This document shows, piece by piece, positions 8,677-17,170 of a DNA stretch of 33,820 nucleotides. Location of the stretch: positions 1 through 33,820 of the forward strand of contig PVWI01000031.1 of assembly GCA_003003725.1 (NCBI GenBank). The letters run 5' to 3'. Below the pieces are notes generated by a model that saw nothing but the letters and a program-made list of their open reading frames with translations, was not told where the DNA came from and did no database searches. Positions within the stretch are counted from its first letter, which is position 1. The number at the start of each line of letters is the position of its first letter. The translations under genes and the position numbers were made by a program. Source of the stretch: a filamentous cyanobacterium Phorm 6 (GTDB lineage Bacteria; Cyanobacteriota; Cyanobacteriia; Cyanobacteriales; Microcoleaceae).

Positions 8677-9258
8677 ATGGCTATCCAATCTCCTGATTCT
8701 CAATATTTTTCCGACTCGCAAACTCAAACTGAGATGGAACTGCTCGCCACAATTGTTCAGACTGATGTTGCTTATCCCTGGAATCCTGCACAGCTTGAAT
8801 CAGAATCTTATTTGGCTGACCTAGACCAAGAATTTTCACTATTTGATTCCTTCAGTGACAGCGATATCGCCGAGAAGTCGCAAGTTTTATTCGCGCAATT
8901 AGAACAAGTTTGGTTGGCGACTTCTTTGCAAAAGTCTTTGGGCGAGAAATTTGCTCGCGTTCCTCAAGATTTTCTGGCCCGCATCGCTAAAAGCGTCCAA
9001 AACGCAACTGTTAAGTATCAATCTTTAGCTGACCAAATGGTTGAGTGCGTATTAGATATTTTGCCTCAGTGGGATGAGGAAGATTTGCAGGTGTTGGCGC
9101 GTCCTTTGGCTTATGCAATGCGAGAGGCTGATTCCTCCGGGATGGAAGTGATGATGGAGACTAGAAGACCTTGGGCCGAATTGTCGGAAATAGAACAGGC
9201 AAGAGTTGGTCTGGCTGTCGCCCGCTATGCAATCTCGCAATTGGCAATTTCTGATTAG
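8677..9258 (+). CDS. Uncharacterised acidic, helical protein
   Basis: 193 residues from ATG 8677; an upstream in-frame TTG (8626) would add an unconvincing hydrophobic stretch. No signal peptide or membrane segment. The first 70 residues are Ser/Asp/Gln-rich and acidic, and the rest is predicted amphipathic helix (for example LARIAKSVQNATVKYQSLAD). I do not recognise a family. It follows the CHAT-FHA protease on the same strand and could be its partner or substrate, as CHAT proteases are often encoded beside their targets (inference only). Confidence 0.7.
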   Translation: MAIQSPDSQYFSDSQTQTEMELLATIVQTDVAYPWNPAQLESESYLADLDQEFSLFDSFSDSDIAEKSQVLFAQLEQVWLATSLQKSLGEKFARVPQDFLARIAKSVQNATVKYQSLADQMVECVLDILPQWDEEDLQVLARPLAYAMREADSSGMEVMMETRRPWAELSEIEQARVGLAVARYAISQLAISD

Positions 9259-9368
9259 TTGTTTGATAGCTGAGTTTTTGTGTTGCGAACTCGGTAACTT
9301 TTTTAAAATAATATAAAATTAATCTACCTTTAGTTAGATGTAAAATTCGTCTAATTATTAACTTTTAC

Positions 9369-9396
9369 GGATTGCTATAATTTGATATAGCAGTCC
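9369..9396. repeat. Short dispersed hairpin
   Basis: GGATTGCTATA (9369-9379) pairs with TATAGCAGTCC (9386-9396) with one mismatch around a six-base loop. The form is typical of small palindromic repeats scattered in Oscillatoriales chromosomes. It is not followed by a T-tract. Confidence 0.6.
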
Positions 9397-9450
9397 TATT
9401 TTGATTTGTAGACTTGATAATTTTTTGTTGAAATAACTGCAAAGACGCCA

Positions 9451-9573
9451 GGTTTGTAGTGAGGACTTTAGTCCGCAGAGTTTTATGAGGACTAAAGTCC
9501 TCACTACGAACAGGTTTGTAGTGAGGACTTTAGTCCGCAGAGTTTTATGAGGACTAAAGTCCTCACTACGAAC
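9451..9573. repeat. Tandem pair of 61-base hairpin repeats (MITE-like)
   Basis: Two essentially identical copies at 9451-9511 and 9513-9573 (period 62). Each has 19-base perfect inverted arms (GTAGTGAGGACTTTAGTCC and its complement) around CGCAGAGTTTTATGA. Copies 1 and 2 could also pair with one another. This is a known style of dispersed cyanobacterial repeat; the head-to-tail duplication suggests slippage or a recent event. It occupies much of the 9259-9813 spacer. Confidence 0.85.
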
Positions 9574-9673
9574 CAATTTTATTGTAGTTATTCGATCGCA
9601 CGCAATCTCAAGGATCTGTTACTATACTTTGCCTGGATTGGACTTGCTGAGCAGTTTGCCATCAGCAAGCAAG

Positions 9674-9817
9674 ATGAATTATCATATGACTGTCAGAATG
9701 TTAAAAAATGTAAATATACTTAAATGGGGTGTTTGGGAATTTTCAACGCGATTAAAAAGTAGACAGCAGGAAATCTTGACTGTTACAGGTACGATCGGGA
9801 ATTTCACATTATTATGA
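9674..9817 (+). CDS. Possible short upstream peptide overlapping the glycosyltransferase start
   Basis: A 47-codon frame from ATG 9674 ends in TGA that overlaps the ATG of the next gene (ATGA, 9814-9817), an arrangement typical of translational coupling. The product has no recognisable domain or strong ribosome-binding site, so it may be chance. Confidence 0.2.
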   Translation: MNYHMTVRMLKNVNILKWGVWEFSTRLKSRQQEILTVTGTIGNFTLL

Positions 9818-12294
9818 CAACTTCAAGATTTAACCTTCAAGACTTGAAACGCCGCTTTTTTTGGCGGATTTCCCGCGTACCGACCGCAACGCTAGTCGTG
9901 CTGGGGGCTGTTGCTTTCGTAAGTGCGATCGCCGCAGCCTGGTTTGCCCGTGAAGGTACAGTCAGTGGCATTTTTGCCACAATCGACATTCGGCAACAAA
10001 ACCCGCCTGTGTGGCTGCAAGTGCCTGCTGCGAGCAAAATGTATTTGTTAGTGCCGACTTTTGTACTCGTCTCGGCCGCTTTAGCTGCAATCAAAATTTC
10101 GCCTCAGCCACAGAAATGGTCGCGTGCTGTTGTAGTCGCCATAGTTCTGGCTTTAACCATTCGCTACGTTTTGTGGCGATCGCTCGCTACTCTCAATTTA
10201 AGCGATCCGCTCAACGGTATTTTTAGCTTGGGGCTGTTTTTTCTAGAAATGTTAATGGTTTTGACCACCAGCATTCAACTCTATTTAATGCTGAGAGTGA
10301 AAGACAGGCGTCAAGAAGCCGATCGCATGGCAGTTGCAGTTGCAGAGGGCAACTTTGCCCCATCCGTAGATATTTTTATCCCAACTTATAACGAACCTGC
10401 TTTCATTTTGCGGCGCACTGTCATCGGCTGTCAAGCTTTAGATTATGCCAATAAAAAAGTATATTTACTCGACGATACGAAGCGCCCAGAAATCAAATTG
10501 CTGGCAAAAGAACTGGGATGTCATTATATAACCAGACCCGATAATATTCACGCCAAAGCTGGAAACATCAATCACGCCACAGGCTTAACTCAGGGAGAAC
10601 TAATTGTAGTTTTCGATGCAGATTTTATTCCAACTACCAACTTTTTAACCAGAACAGTTGGCTTTTTTCAGAATCCTGAAATTGCCCTCGTTCAAACACC
10701 CCAAAGTTTTTATAACCACGATCCCATTGCCCGAAATTTAGGTTTGGAAAATGTCCTCGCACCGGAAGAAGAAGTATTTTATAGGCAAATTGAAATCATC
10801 AAAGACAGCGCCGATAGCGTGATTTGTTCCGGTACATCTTTTGTGGTTAGGCGCAGCGCCCTACAAACAGCGGGAGGCTTTGTCACTGATTCAGTCTGCG
10901 AAGATTATTTTACCGGAATTCGGCTGTCAGCAACTGGATATCGCTTAGTTTATTTAGATGAAAAATTGAGCGCTGGTTTAGCGGCTGAAAATATAGAAGC
11001 TCATCTAACTCAAAGGCTGCGCTGGGCGCGGGGAACACTTCAGGCATTTTTTATTGATTCCAATCCTTTAACAATTCGCGGTCTCAGATTCGTACAAAGG
11101 TTGTCTCACCTGGAAGGATTGCTGCACTGGTTTACCAGTTTAACGAGGGTTTTGTTTCTGTTGATGCCATTAGCTTATTCGTTTTTGGGTATACTTCCTT
11201 TGCGGGCAAATGCGCGGGAATTGCTGTATTTTTTCTTGCCTTACTATTTGGTGCAAGTTACTGTGTTTTCGTGGCTAAATCGTCGATCGCGATCGGCTCT
11301 GCTGTCGGATGTTTACTCGTTCGTCCAGTGTATTCCTTTGGCCGTGACGGTGGTGAGTGCGATGCTGAATCCCTTTGAGAAAGGGTTTAAGGTAACGCCG
11401 AAAGGAATTGCGAGCGATCGCTTTAGTTTTAACTGGAATCTGGGATGGCCTTTGATTGTCTTATTCGCAGCTACAGCATTTAGTTTGTACCAGAATTTAA
11501 ACCTTCATTTACTTAAAAATGTGGGTAGCTTACAGTCAATATCAGAAAGTGCAGATTTGTTTAAAGGTGTGAGTTTGGGATGGATTTGGAGCGCTTATAA
11601 CCTGCTGATGTTGGGGATTGCGCTGTTGATCTTGGTGGATATTCCTAAGCCGGATATTTACGAATGGTTCAATTTACGCCGGGTGGTGCAGTTGAATGTG
11701 GGCGGTCAAAGTTTTTGGGGAATAACTACTGTTATTTCGGAAAGTGGCGCTGAAGTTGCTCTGACTGAGCGGCCCAGTTTTGTGGTGAAAGATCGAGGTA
11801 GACAAGATGCTTTTGTCATAGGAGAAACTTTGTCAAAATATGCTGTTAAGGGAAGTTTTTCCCAGGGTACAACAGTCAAATCGAGTCGATCGCTAGTGCA
11901 GTCTGTAGTTGAGTTGGGCACAGAGCCTAGTTTTGCCAGAGATTTGATTGATTGCGACTCGGCGATTCTGAAAATTATGGAAGAGAAGTGTTTGATTCCT
12001 GTGGCTAAGATTGAGCTGGTGAGCGATAAATCTCAGTTGGAGTCTGGTTTTAGGGATATAGCAGGGTGCAGTTTTGCGGAATTTCCTACTGTGCGAATTG
12101 TGTTCGATCGCCTGAGTATTAGCCAACACCGCTGCTTGATCGAAATGCTATACTGTCGCCCTGGCCAGTGGAAGCGACAGGAAACACCCGGAGAATGGCG
12201 ATCGCTGTGGCTGTTGTTGAGAATTGCTTTTAAACCGCGGGCGGTTTTTGAGAGAAATCGGCGAGTTAGGGCGATCGGAGTTTCGCAAGTTTAA
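9814..12294 (+). CDS. Cellulose synthase-like glycosyltransferase (BcsA family) with PilZ-type tail
   Basis: 826 residues; membrane-embedded processive family 2 glycosyltransferase that would polymerise UDP-sugars to a beta-glucan and export it. Two to four N-terminal membrane helices precede the GT-A domain: FIPTYNEP, Asp220-Asp221 (LLDDTKRP), the DxD motif FDADF (Asp268, Asp270), the catalytic-base motif CEDYF (Asp364) and QRLRW (400-404). More membrane helices follow (about 430-610). The C-terminal PilZ-like region starts near Arg622 (LRRVVQLNV, then ISESGAEVAL). The usual RxxxR and D/NxSxxG c-di-GMP motifs look degraded here (Gln626 for Arg, Val for D/N). No bcsB, bcsC or bcsZ lies beside it, as is common in cyanobacteria. 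The polymer cannot be read from the sequence. Confidence 0.88.
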   Translation: MTTSRFNLQDLKRRFFWRISRVPTATLVVLGAVAFVSAIAAAWFAREGTVSGIFATIDIRQQNPPVWLQVPAASKMYLLVPTFVLVSAALAAIKISPQPQKWSRAVVVAIVLALTIRYVLWRSLATLNLSDPLNGIFSLGLFFLEMLMVLTTSIQLYLMLRVKDRRQEADRMAVAVAEGNFAPSVDIFIPTYNEPAFILRRTVIGCQALDYANKKVYLLDDTKRPEIKLLAKELGCHYITRPDNIHAKAGNINHATGLTQGELIVVFDADFIPTTNFLTRTVGFFQNPEIALVQTPQSFYNHDPIARNLGLENVLAPEEEVFYRQIEIIKDSADSVICSGTSFVVRRSALQTAGGFVTDSVCEDYFTGIRLSATGYRLVYLDEKLSAGLAAENIEAHLTQRLRWARGTLQAFFIDSNPLTIRGLRFVQRLSHLEGLLHWFTSLTRVLFLLMPLAYSFLGILPLRANARELLYFFLPYYLVQVTVFSWLNRRSRSALLSDVYSFVQCIPLAVTVVSAMLNPFEKGFKVTPKGIASDRFSFNWNLGWPLIVLFAATAFSLYQNLNLHLLKNVGSLQSISESADLFKGVSLGWIWSAYNLLMLGIALLILVDIPKPDIYEWFNLRRVVQLNVGGQSFWGITTVISESGAEVALTERPSFVVKDRGRQDAFVIGETLSKYAVKGSFSQGTTVKSSRSLVQSVVELGTEPSFARDLIDCDSAILKIMEEKCLIPVAKIELVSDKSQLESGFRDIAGCSFAEFPTVRIVFDRLSISQHRCLIEMLYCRPGQWKRQETPGEWRSLWLLLRIAFKPRAVFERNRRVRAIGVSQV

Positions 12295-12304
12295 CTCAAA
12301 TTCG

Positions 12305-12487
12305 CTACACACTTGCGTCCCTGACTACCGCGGTTTCGGTGTCGTAGGGCAGATTGGGGGTTTGTGGCGATGAAACTGGGAGATTTGCGCCGCTACGGCC
12401 AGCCAGCAACCAAATAGCTGCACCTACTAGGGCGATCGTAATTAACAGCGACAAAATGACAATCGGAGCTTTATTTTTGGGAGGCAT
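12305..12487 (-). CDS. 60-residue membrane-anchor protein, paralogous to neighbour's N-terminus
   Basis: MPPKNKAPIVILSLLITIAL and the following residues closely match the N-terminus of the substrate-binding protein encoded just upstream (MSQKNETAVLVLSLLITIGL): a short hydrophilic lead, one membrane helix and a Ser/Pro/Thr-rich tail. The binding domain is absent. It is either a truncated duplicate of that gene or a genuine small membrane protein. It starts at the ATG complementary to 12485-12487, in a minus-strand tandem with its paralogue. Confidence 0.55.
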   Translation of the reverse strand: MPPKNKAPIVILSLLITIALVGAAIWLLAGRSGANLPVSSPQTPNLPYDTETAVVRDASV

Positions 12488-12563
12488 AACAGCATAATTT
12501 TAGATAAGACGATGGTTTAAACCGCCCAGTCTTCGACAAACATTATAACAATTACCATACAAT

Positions 12564-13997
12564 TTACAAACCCGATATCGGCACAAATTCGTAACCATAA
12601 CTGGTGCGATTTCCTGGTTTAATAATTACTAATTGAACTGCTCGATTACGATCGCCCGAAGGTAAAAATCGAATCTCGCCCGATGCTCCTTTTGCCGAAA
12701 AATCCGACGCCGACAAAGCTTGTTGAATCCCGGTACGACTTGGATTGCGCCCTAAACCGACAATTAATGCTGTCGCCGCGTCGTAGGCTAAAGCTGTGCG
12801 CCAACTTACTTCTGCATTCCAAAGTTGTTTGGACGTTTGCAGAAAATTGGACTGCGGATCTGCGAGAATGTGCCAAGGAACTGCCAACACCATATCTGTG
12901 GCTCCTGCGCCACCAATTTGCAGTATTTTAGCAGTATAAACGTCATCTCCTGCGAGTAACGGCAGGCGTTTGGCGTTTACTTGCACTACTTGCAAAGCTT
13001 GATCGAGCGTGGCGGTATTGGCTGCTAGCATAATCACTTCTGCTCCCTGGGCGATCGCAATTTTAAAGCTATCCCCAGCATTAAAATTGCCCTTAGAAAA
13101 GTCAAATTCCGATACTATTTGTCCTCCATCTCCGTAAAGAGCAGTCGCGAATTCATCTTTTAAAGATTTGCTGTAGCCACTAGCAGAATTAAAAAAAACA
13201 GCAGCTTTTTGCTTTTGCAATTTTGTCAGCATATAGCGGGAGAGAGCATTCGCCGCAAACCGATCGCTCGGCACTGTCCGAAATATATTGCTGCCAATTC
13301 CTGAGAGTTTCACAGACGTACTGATCGGAGAAATTGCGACTAATTGATTTTGCTGGTAAATCTTGCTGGCTGCTAGCGTTGCATCAGAACTAAAATGCCC
13401 GATTACGCCTAAAACTTCTGAGTTATTTGCTAAAGCACTGGCAATTTGTGAGGCAATTTCTGGCTTGTCGTCGTCGTTAGCAATTAGCACTTTTAACGGA
13501 GTACCGCTAATGCCGCCCCTTTGGTTAATTTCATTTTGAGCTTGAGCGACGCCCCGCAGAATTTCTTGAGCACCATTGATATCCGCGCCAATGGGAACCG
13601 CTGCGGCAATTGTGTAGGATTTGCGATCGCCGATGCGGGCATTGTTGAGGTAAATTAGTGCTTCGGGATCGTTGCGATTGGTTTTTAGCGATGCTTGTAA
13701 GTCGGAAATAGCCGCGTTGTAGTTGCCAGAGGCGATCGCCTGTATTGCTGATTGTTTGGTTGTTGTTGCTTGCTCTGGAATTAGCAGTTTTTTTCCGCCA
13801 CTCAGACGCTGCTGAATTTGCTGCTCTGACTGCGGCGAGCTTCCCGTCGGAGACTTGGAAATCGTCTGATTTTCTGGTGATAAACCTCCGACATTGATAT
13901 CCTTGCGGCTTGTCAGCCACCAAATACCTGCACCTGCTAGCCCGATCGTAATTAGGAGCGATAATACGAGAACGGCGGTTTCGTTTTTTTGGGACAT
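12564..13997 (-). CDS. Membrane-anchored type 1 periplasmic binding protein (branched-chain amino acid/amide type)
   Basis: 477 residues from the ATG at 13995-13997; an upstream in-frame TTG (14033) adds 12 poor residues. One N-terminal membrane helix (VLVLSLLITIGLAGAGIWWL) is not followed by a lipobox. A TPR-like helical stretch follows (AIQAIASGNYNAAISDLQ), then a LivJ-like solute-binding fold: YTIAAAVPIG, ILRGVAQAQNEINQRGG, VIGHFSSDATLAASKIYQ, AFVKLSG-type core strands and AYDAATALIVGLGR. No permease or ATPase genes are adjacent, so it may be a sensor or orphan receptor rather than part of a transporter (inference). The TPR-like insertion is typical of cyanobacterial versions. Confidence 0.82.
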   Translation of the reverse strand: MSQKNETAVLVLSLLITIGLAGAGIWWLTSRKDINVGGLSPENQTISKSPTGSSPQSEQQIQQRLSGGKKLLIPEQATTTKQSAIQAIASGNYNAAISDLQASLKTNRNDPEALIYLNNARIGDRKSYTIAAAVPIGADINGAQEILRGVAQAQNEINQRGGISGTPLKVLIANDDDKPEIASQIASALANNSEVLGVIGHFSSDATLAASKIYQQNQLVAISPISTSVKLSGIGSNIFRTVPSDRFAANALSRYMLTKLQKQKAAVFFNSASGYSKSLKDEFATALYGDGGQIVSEFDFSKGNFNAGDSFKIAIAQGAEVIMLAANTATLDQALQVVQVNAKRLPLLAGDDVYTAKILQIGGAGATDMVLAVPWHILADPQSNFLQTSKQLWNAEVSWRTALAYDAATALIVGLGRNPSRTGIQQALSASDFSAKGASGEIRFLPSGDRNRAVQLVIIKPGNRTSYGYEFVPISGL

Positions 13998-14065
13998 GAC
14001 TGCACAGTTTGAGATTTTAGGTTTTAGATGCAACTCAGGAAGGAAGGAAGTTCGGCAACTGATGA

Positions 14066-14137
14066 GTGTAACGGATTTTGTAACGGATGTAACGGATTGA
14101 AGGAGAAAGAAGGAAGAAGACCTGAGCGGGAAAAAGC
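14066..14137. repeat. GTAACGGAT direct repeats and a second copy of a dispersed purine-rich repeat
   Basis: TGTAACGGAT-type units occur three times between 14066 and 14099. Bases 14106-14137 repeat the AAAGAAGGAAGAA...CTGAGCGGG...AAAAAGC block seen at 3422-3452, with small indels. The spacer 13998-14245 lies between divergent genes and otherwise shows nothing clear. Confidence 0.55.
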
Positions 14138-14245
14138 AATCTAATTATATTTTTACATTTTTTTTTTAATTTTAGACTAAGTGCGAGGTACTCAGCAGTA
14201 TAATATCCCCAAGTCCGAAGCAGGATCTTACTTTTGCAGGTAACT

Positions 14246-14749
14246 ATGTATAAGTTAACTCTGGAATGGATGGAAGGAAATCAGGAGCGATCGCAAACCT
14301 TCACTTCCACAAGCCATACAAAACAACAAGGTACAATTCGCATCGGTCGCGATCGAGACCAGTGCGACTTAGCACTAAGTGAGAACGAAAGAAGTCTGTC
14401 TCGCTTGCACGTTGAAATATTTCTTAACACCAGCACTAATAAATTCTGGGTGCGAAACCTGACGCGGGAACAGCTACCAGCCAAACGCAACCCGGTAATT
14501 GTTGACGGTCAAAAAATCTTGGAGGAAGAAGCACCTCTGAAAGTTGGCAGTCAGATTCAACTGGGAAAAATAGTTTTAAAAATAAGAGCGATCGAGCAAC
14601 AGCAACCACAAATAAATCAGCCTTCCCCTCAGCCAGTTTACGGCATAAAATGTCCCACAGGTCACATTCTGCCCCATGATTATCTCGGTCTTTTTTGTCC
14701 GCACTGCGGCAAAGGCATACAATCGGGAGAATCGCAAGTATTGAGGTAG
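14246..14749 (+). CDS. FHA-domain protein with C-terminal zinc-ribbon-like motif
   Basis: 167 residues from ATG 14246 (an in-frame TTG four codons upstream is less likely). The FHA domain covers about residues 1-115, with IRIGRDRDQCDLAL (Gly-Arg of the phosphothreonine site), SLSRLHVEI (Ser/Arg-His) and FWVRNL. The last 35 residues hold CPTGH and CPHCG spaced about 20 apart, compatible with a small zinc-binding ribbon. It likely reads phosphothreonine marks in a cytoplasmic complex. It is followed on the same strand by the FHA-flavoprotein fusion and may belong with it. Confidence 0.82.
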   Translation: MYKLTLEWMEGNQERSQTFTSTSHTKQQGTIRIGRDRDQCDLALSENERSLSRLHVEIFLNTSTNKFWVRNLTREQLPAKRNPVIVDGQKILEEEAPLKVGSQIQLGKIVLKIRAIEQQQPQINQPSPQPVYGIKCPTGHILPHDYLGLFCPHCGKGIQSGESQVLR

Positions 14750-14905
14750 TGAGGGTAAGGAATATTAGGGTAATACCATTTTAAATTTTAGAATTTGGAA
14801 TCACTGATGACGATCGGGAAAGTGTAAATTCTCAAGTTTAGAAAAATCATAATGTGCGATCGCACACCAGTAATTTACAGTAATTTAGTTGTTGTGAAAA
14901 AAGTT

Positions 14906-16954
14906 ATGCAAATTCAACTGAGTTGGGAAGATCCTGTCACCGGAGAAATGAGGCAGCCTGTTTTCAATATTCCTGTAGCATTAGGCAGAGAAATCGGTCA
15001 GATGCCCACCAGCATTGATGGACAGCCTGTTTCGCGGGCCGTATTCCGAAGTGAAGAAATTTCGCGGTTTCACGCATTGATCTCATCAGTGGGTGGTCAA
15101 ATGTCGATCGCCGATCGCAGTGCCAACGGTACATTCCTCAACGGCAAAAAAATTGTGGGAGCTACGAAACCCATAGCTAACGGAGATACAATCCAAATTG
15201 GGCCCTACAGTTTGGCGATCGGACTATTAGTAGCAGCAGCAGAACCCACCAAAGTTATTGCCCCAGAATCAACAATTATCTTCAATCCCAATACAAACGT
15301 TCTCAATTCTCAACAAGCCCAAGTACAACAAAATGCCGCCCCATCGCCCACGATATCCTTCAATCTAGATACCGACGCCCTCCAAACACAAATACCTCAA
15401 ATCCCTCAAACTCCTCATACTTTAACTGCTTTTCCGCCGCCAGAGATATTTGCGCGCGATCGAGTATCCGTCCAAGAATTGCGCGCCACCGGCAAGCAAA
15501 TTGAAGAAACAACCTACGTAGGGATTGGCGGCGGCATGGGAACATTTGTTTGGGTAGATACGATCAGAACTTGCGGAGTTCCCCGCGAACAAATAGCAGT
15601 CATCAGCTTAGAAACCAAGCCCTACGGACGCTATCAAAGACTCTGCCGCAATTCCCAAATTCCACCCCACGAAAGAATTCGATCCGGTTCCGATTCCTGT
15701 CCCGACAATATTTGGGGCTGGCCCGGATACGCACTACGAGAATCCGCAACTAAACTCGCTTCCGGTCAAATTGGTTCTGGATTAAAACACCTGTGGCAAG
15801 TTTTTTCCGAACCCGTATTTGCCGATACTTACACACCACAAGCTCAAAACGTTTTCGCCTCAATGGACAGAGAAGCAAAACGGATCGGTTGGGACGAAAT
15901 ACTCCGTTACGGGCGTGTTCGAGGTATTCGGAAAACCGACGACGGCAGATATGCGATCGCCTACTCCGTACCCACACCAAATTCCAGCAGCGAACACCGA
16001 TATTTACTAGCAAAATACATCCACCTAGCCACCGGCTACCCAGCAATTAGATTTTTGCCAGATTTGCAAGAATACCGCGCCAAAACAGGTGATTTCAAAT
16101 CAGTAGTAAATGCTTATGAAGAACACGAACACGTTTACAAACAGCTAGCTAGCCAAGGCGGCATTGTCATTGTCCGCGGGCGAGGAATTGTTGCTTCTAG
16201 AATCTTGCAGCGACTGCATGAAATTCGCTCTTCAAACAAGCAGATTAACATTATAAATTTAATGCAATCGCCCAAACCCCAAGGCAACAAATTCGGTTTC
16301 GCCCAGCGACACGTAGAAAATCAGTGGGAATTCCAACCTTATAACTGGCCAAAAGGCACTTGGGGCGGCGATATGCGCGCCATTTTAGAAGCAGCTAGTC
16401 CCCAAGGAAGGTACGAAATGCTAACAGCTTTGGGCGGTACAACTACCGCCAGCCGTCAAGATTGGCGCAGCATAGTTAAGACAGGAATGCAAGCAGGATG
16501 GTACACCATTAAATTCGGTCAAGTAGAGCGAGTAGAGCAACAAGCTGGCAAATTAATCACCTATATCAAAAGCGGAAATTATGAAGGAATAGAAAAAATC
16601 AAAGCCGATTTTATTATCGACTCCACCGGTTTAGAAGCTAAGCCAAAAGACAATCCTTTGTTAGACGATCTAATTACTCACTACAATTTGCTACTCAATC
16701 CCTTTGGCAGACTTCACGTTGCCAACGACTTTGAAATAGTAGAAATGCGGAACGACAAAGCTCGAATTTATGCTGCTGGAGTGATGACGTTGGGAGGGCC
16801 TTATGCACCAGTTGACACCTTTTTGGGATTGCAATACGCCGCGCACCGTTCAGCCGAAGGTTTAGCCAGAGCCAAAGCTCCAAAAATTCGCCATCTCGAA
16901 GGCATCGGCTCCCTTTGGCAATGGCTGAAATGGGCAACCAATCAATCTCCTTAA
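14906..16954 (+). CDS. FHA domain fused to FAD/NAD(P)-dependent oxidoreductase
   Basis: 682 residues from ATG 14906, where the FHA fold starts (MQIQLSWEDP); ATG 14852 would add 18 residues. The FHA part (about 1-110) shows SRAVFRSEEISRFHALISS and ADRSANGTFLNGKKI, an intact Ser/Arg-His and NG signature. A Pro/Gln-rich linker of about 70 residues follows. The flavoprotein part begins with a dinucleotide-binding strand-turn GIGGGMG (206-212). A second Rossmann-like element is IVIVRGRGIVASRILQRL, and near the C-terminus RIYAAGVMTLGGPYAPVDTF resembles the closing FAD motif of pyridine-nucleotide-disulfide/monooxygenase-type flavoproteins. Substrate is unknown. Phosphopeptide-directed recruitment of a flavoenzyme is inferred. 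Confidence 0.8.
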   Translation: MQIQLSWEDPVTGEMRQPVFNIPVALGREIGQMPTSIDGQPVSRAVFRSEEISRFHALISSVGGQMSIADRSANGTFLNGKKIVGATKPIANGDTIQIGPYSLAIGLLVAAAEPTKVIAPESTIIFNPNTNVLNSQQAQVQQNAAPSPTISFNLDTDALQTQIPQIPQTPHTLTAFPPPEIFARDRVSVQELRATGKQIEETTYVGIGGGMGTFVWVDTIRTCGVPREQIAVISLETKPYGRYQRLCRNSQIPPHERIRSGSDSCPDNIWGWPGYALRESATKLASGQIGSGLKHLWQVFSEPVFADTYTPQAQNVFASMDREAKRIGWDEILRYGRVRGIRKTDDGRYAIAYSVPTPNSSSEHRYLLAKYIHLATGYPAIRFLPDLQEYRAKTGDFKSVVNAYEEHEHVYKQLASQGGIVIVRGRGIVASRILQRLHEIRSSNKQINIINLMQSPKPQGNKFGFAQRHVENQWEFQPYNWPKGTWGGDMRAILEAASPQGRYEMLTALGGTTTASRQDWRSIVKTGMQAGWYTIKFGQVERVEQQAGKLITYIKSGNYEGIEKIKADFIIDSTGLEAKPKDNPLLDDLITHYNLLLNPFGRLHVANDFEIVEMRNDKARIYAAGVMTLGGPYAPVDTFLGLQYAAHRSAEGLARAKAPKIRHLEGIGSLWQWLKWATNQSP

Positions 16955-16957
16955 TCA

Positions 16958-17169
16958 TTAGTCAGTAGTCATTAGTCAGTAGTCATTAGTCAGTAGTCAT
17001 TAGTCATTAGTCAGTAGTCATTAGTCATTAGTCATCAGCCAACAGTCAACAGTCAACAGTCATTAGTCATCAGCCAACAGTCAACAATCAACAGTCAACA
17101 GTCAACAGTCAACAATCAACAATCAACAATCAACAGTCAACAGTCAACAGTCAACAATCAACAATCAAT
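16958..17169. repeat. Heptameric short tandem repeats (TCATTAG/TCAGTAG and AACAGTC/AACAATC)
   Basis: The whole spacer between the flavoprotein and the next gene consists of 7-base units: first AGTCATT/AGTCAGT, then CAACAGT/CAACAAT. Such short tandemly repeated repetitive (STRR) sequences are a known feature of filamentous cyanobacteria. A shorter TCATTAG run recurs at about 17618-17648, after the following gene, so that gene is bracketed by the same repeat. Confidence 0.9.
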
Positions 17170-17170
17170 T

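Noticed and set aside
9451-9573. CRISPR-like repetition
   Set aside because: Only two copies with a one-base gap, each a self-complementary hairpin and no spacer of normal length.
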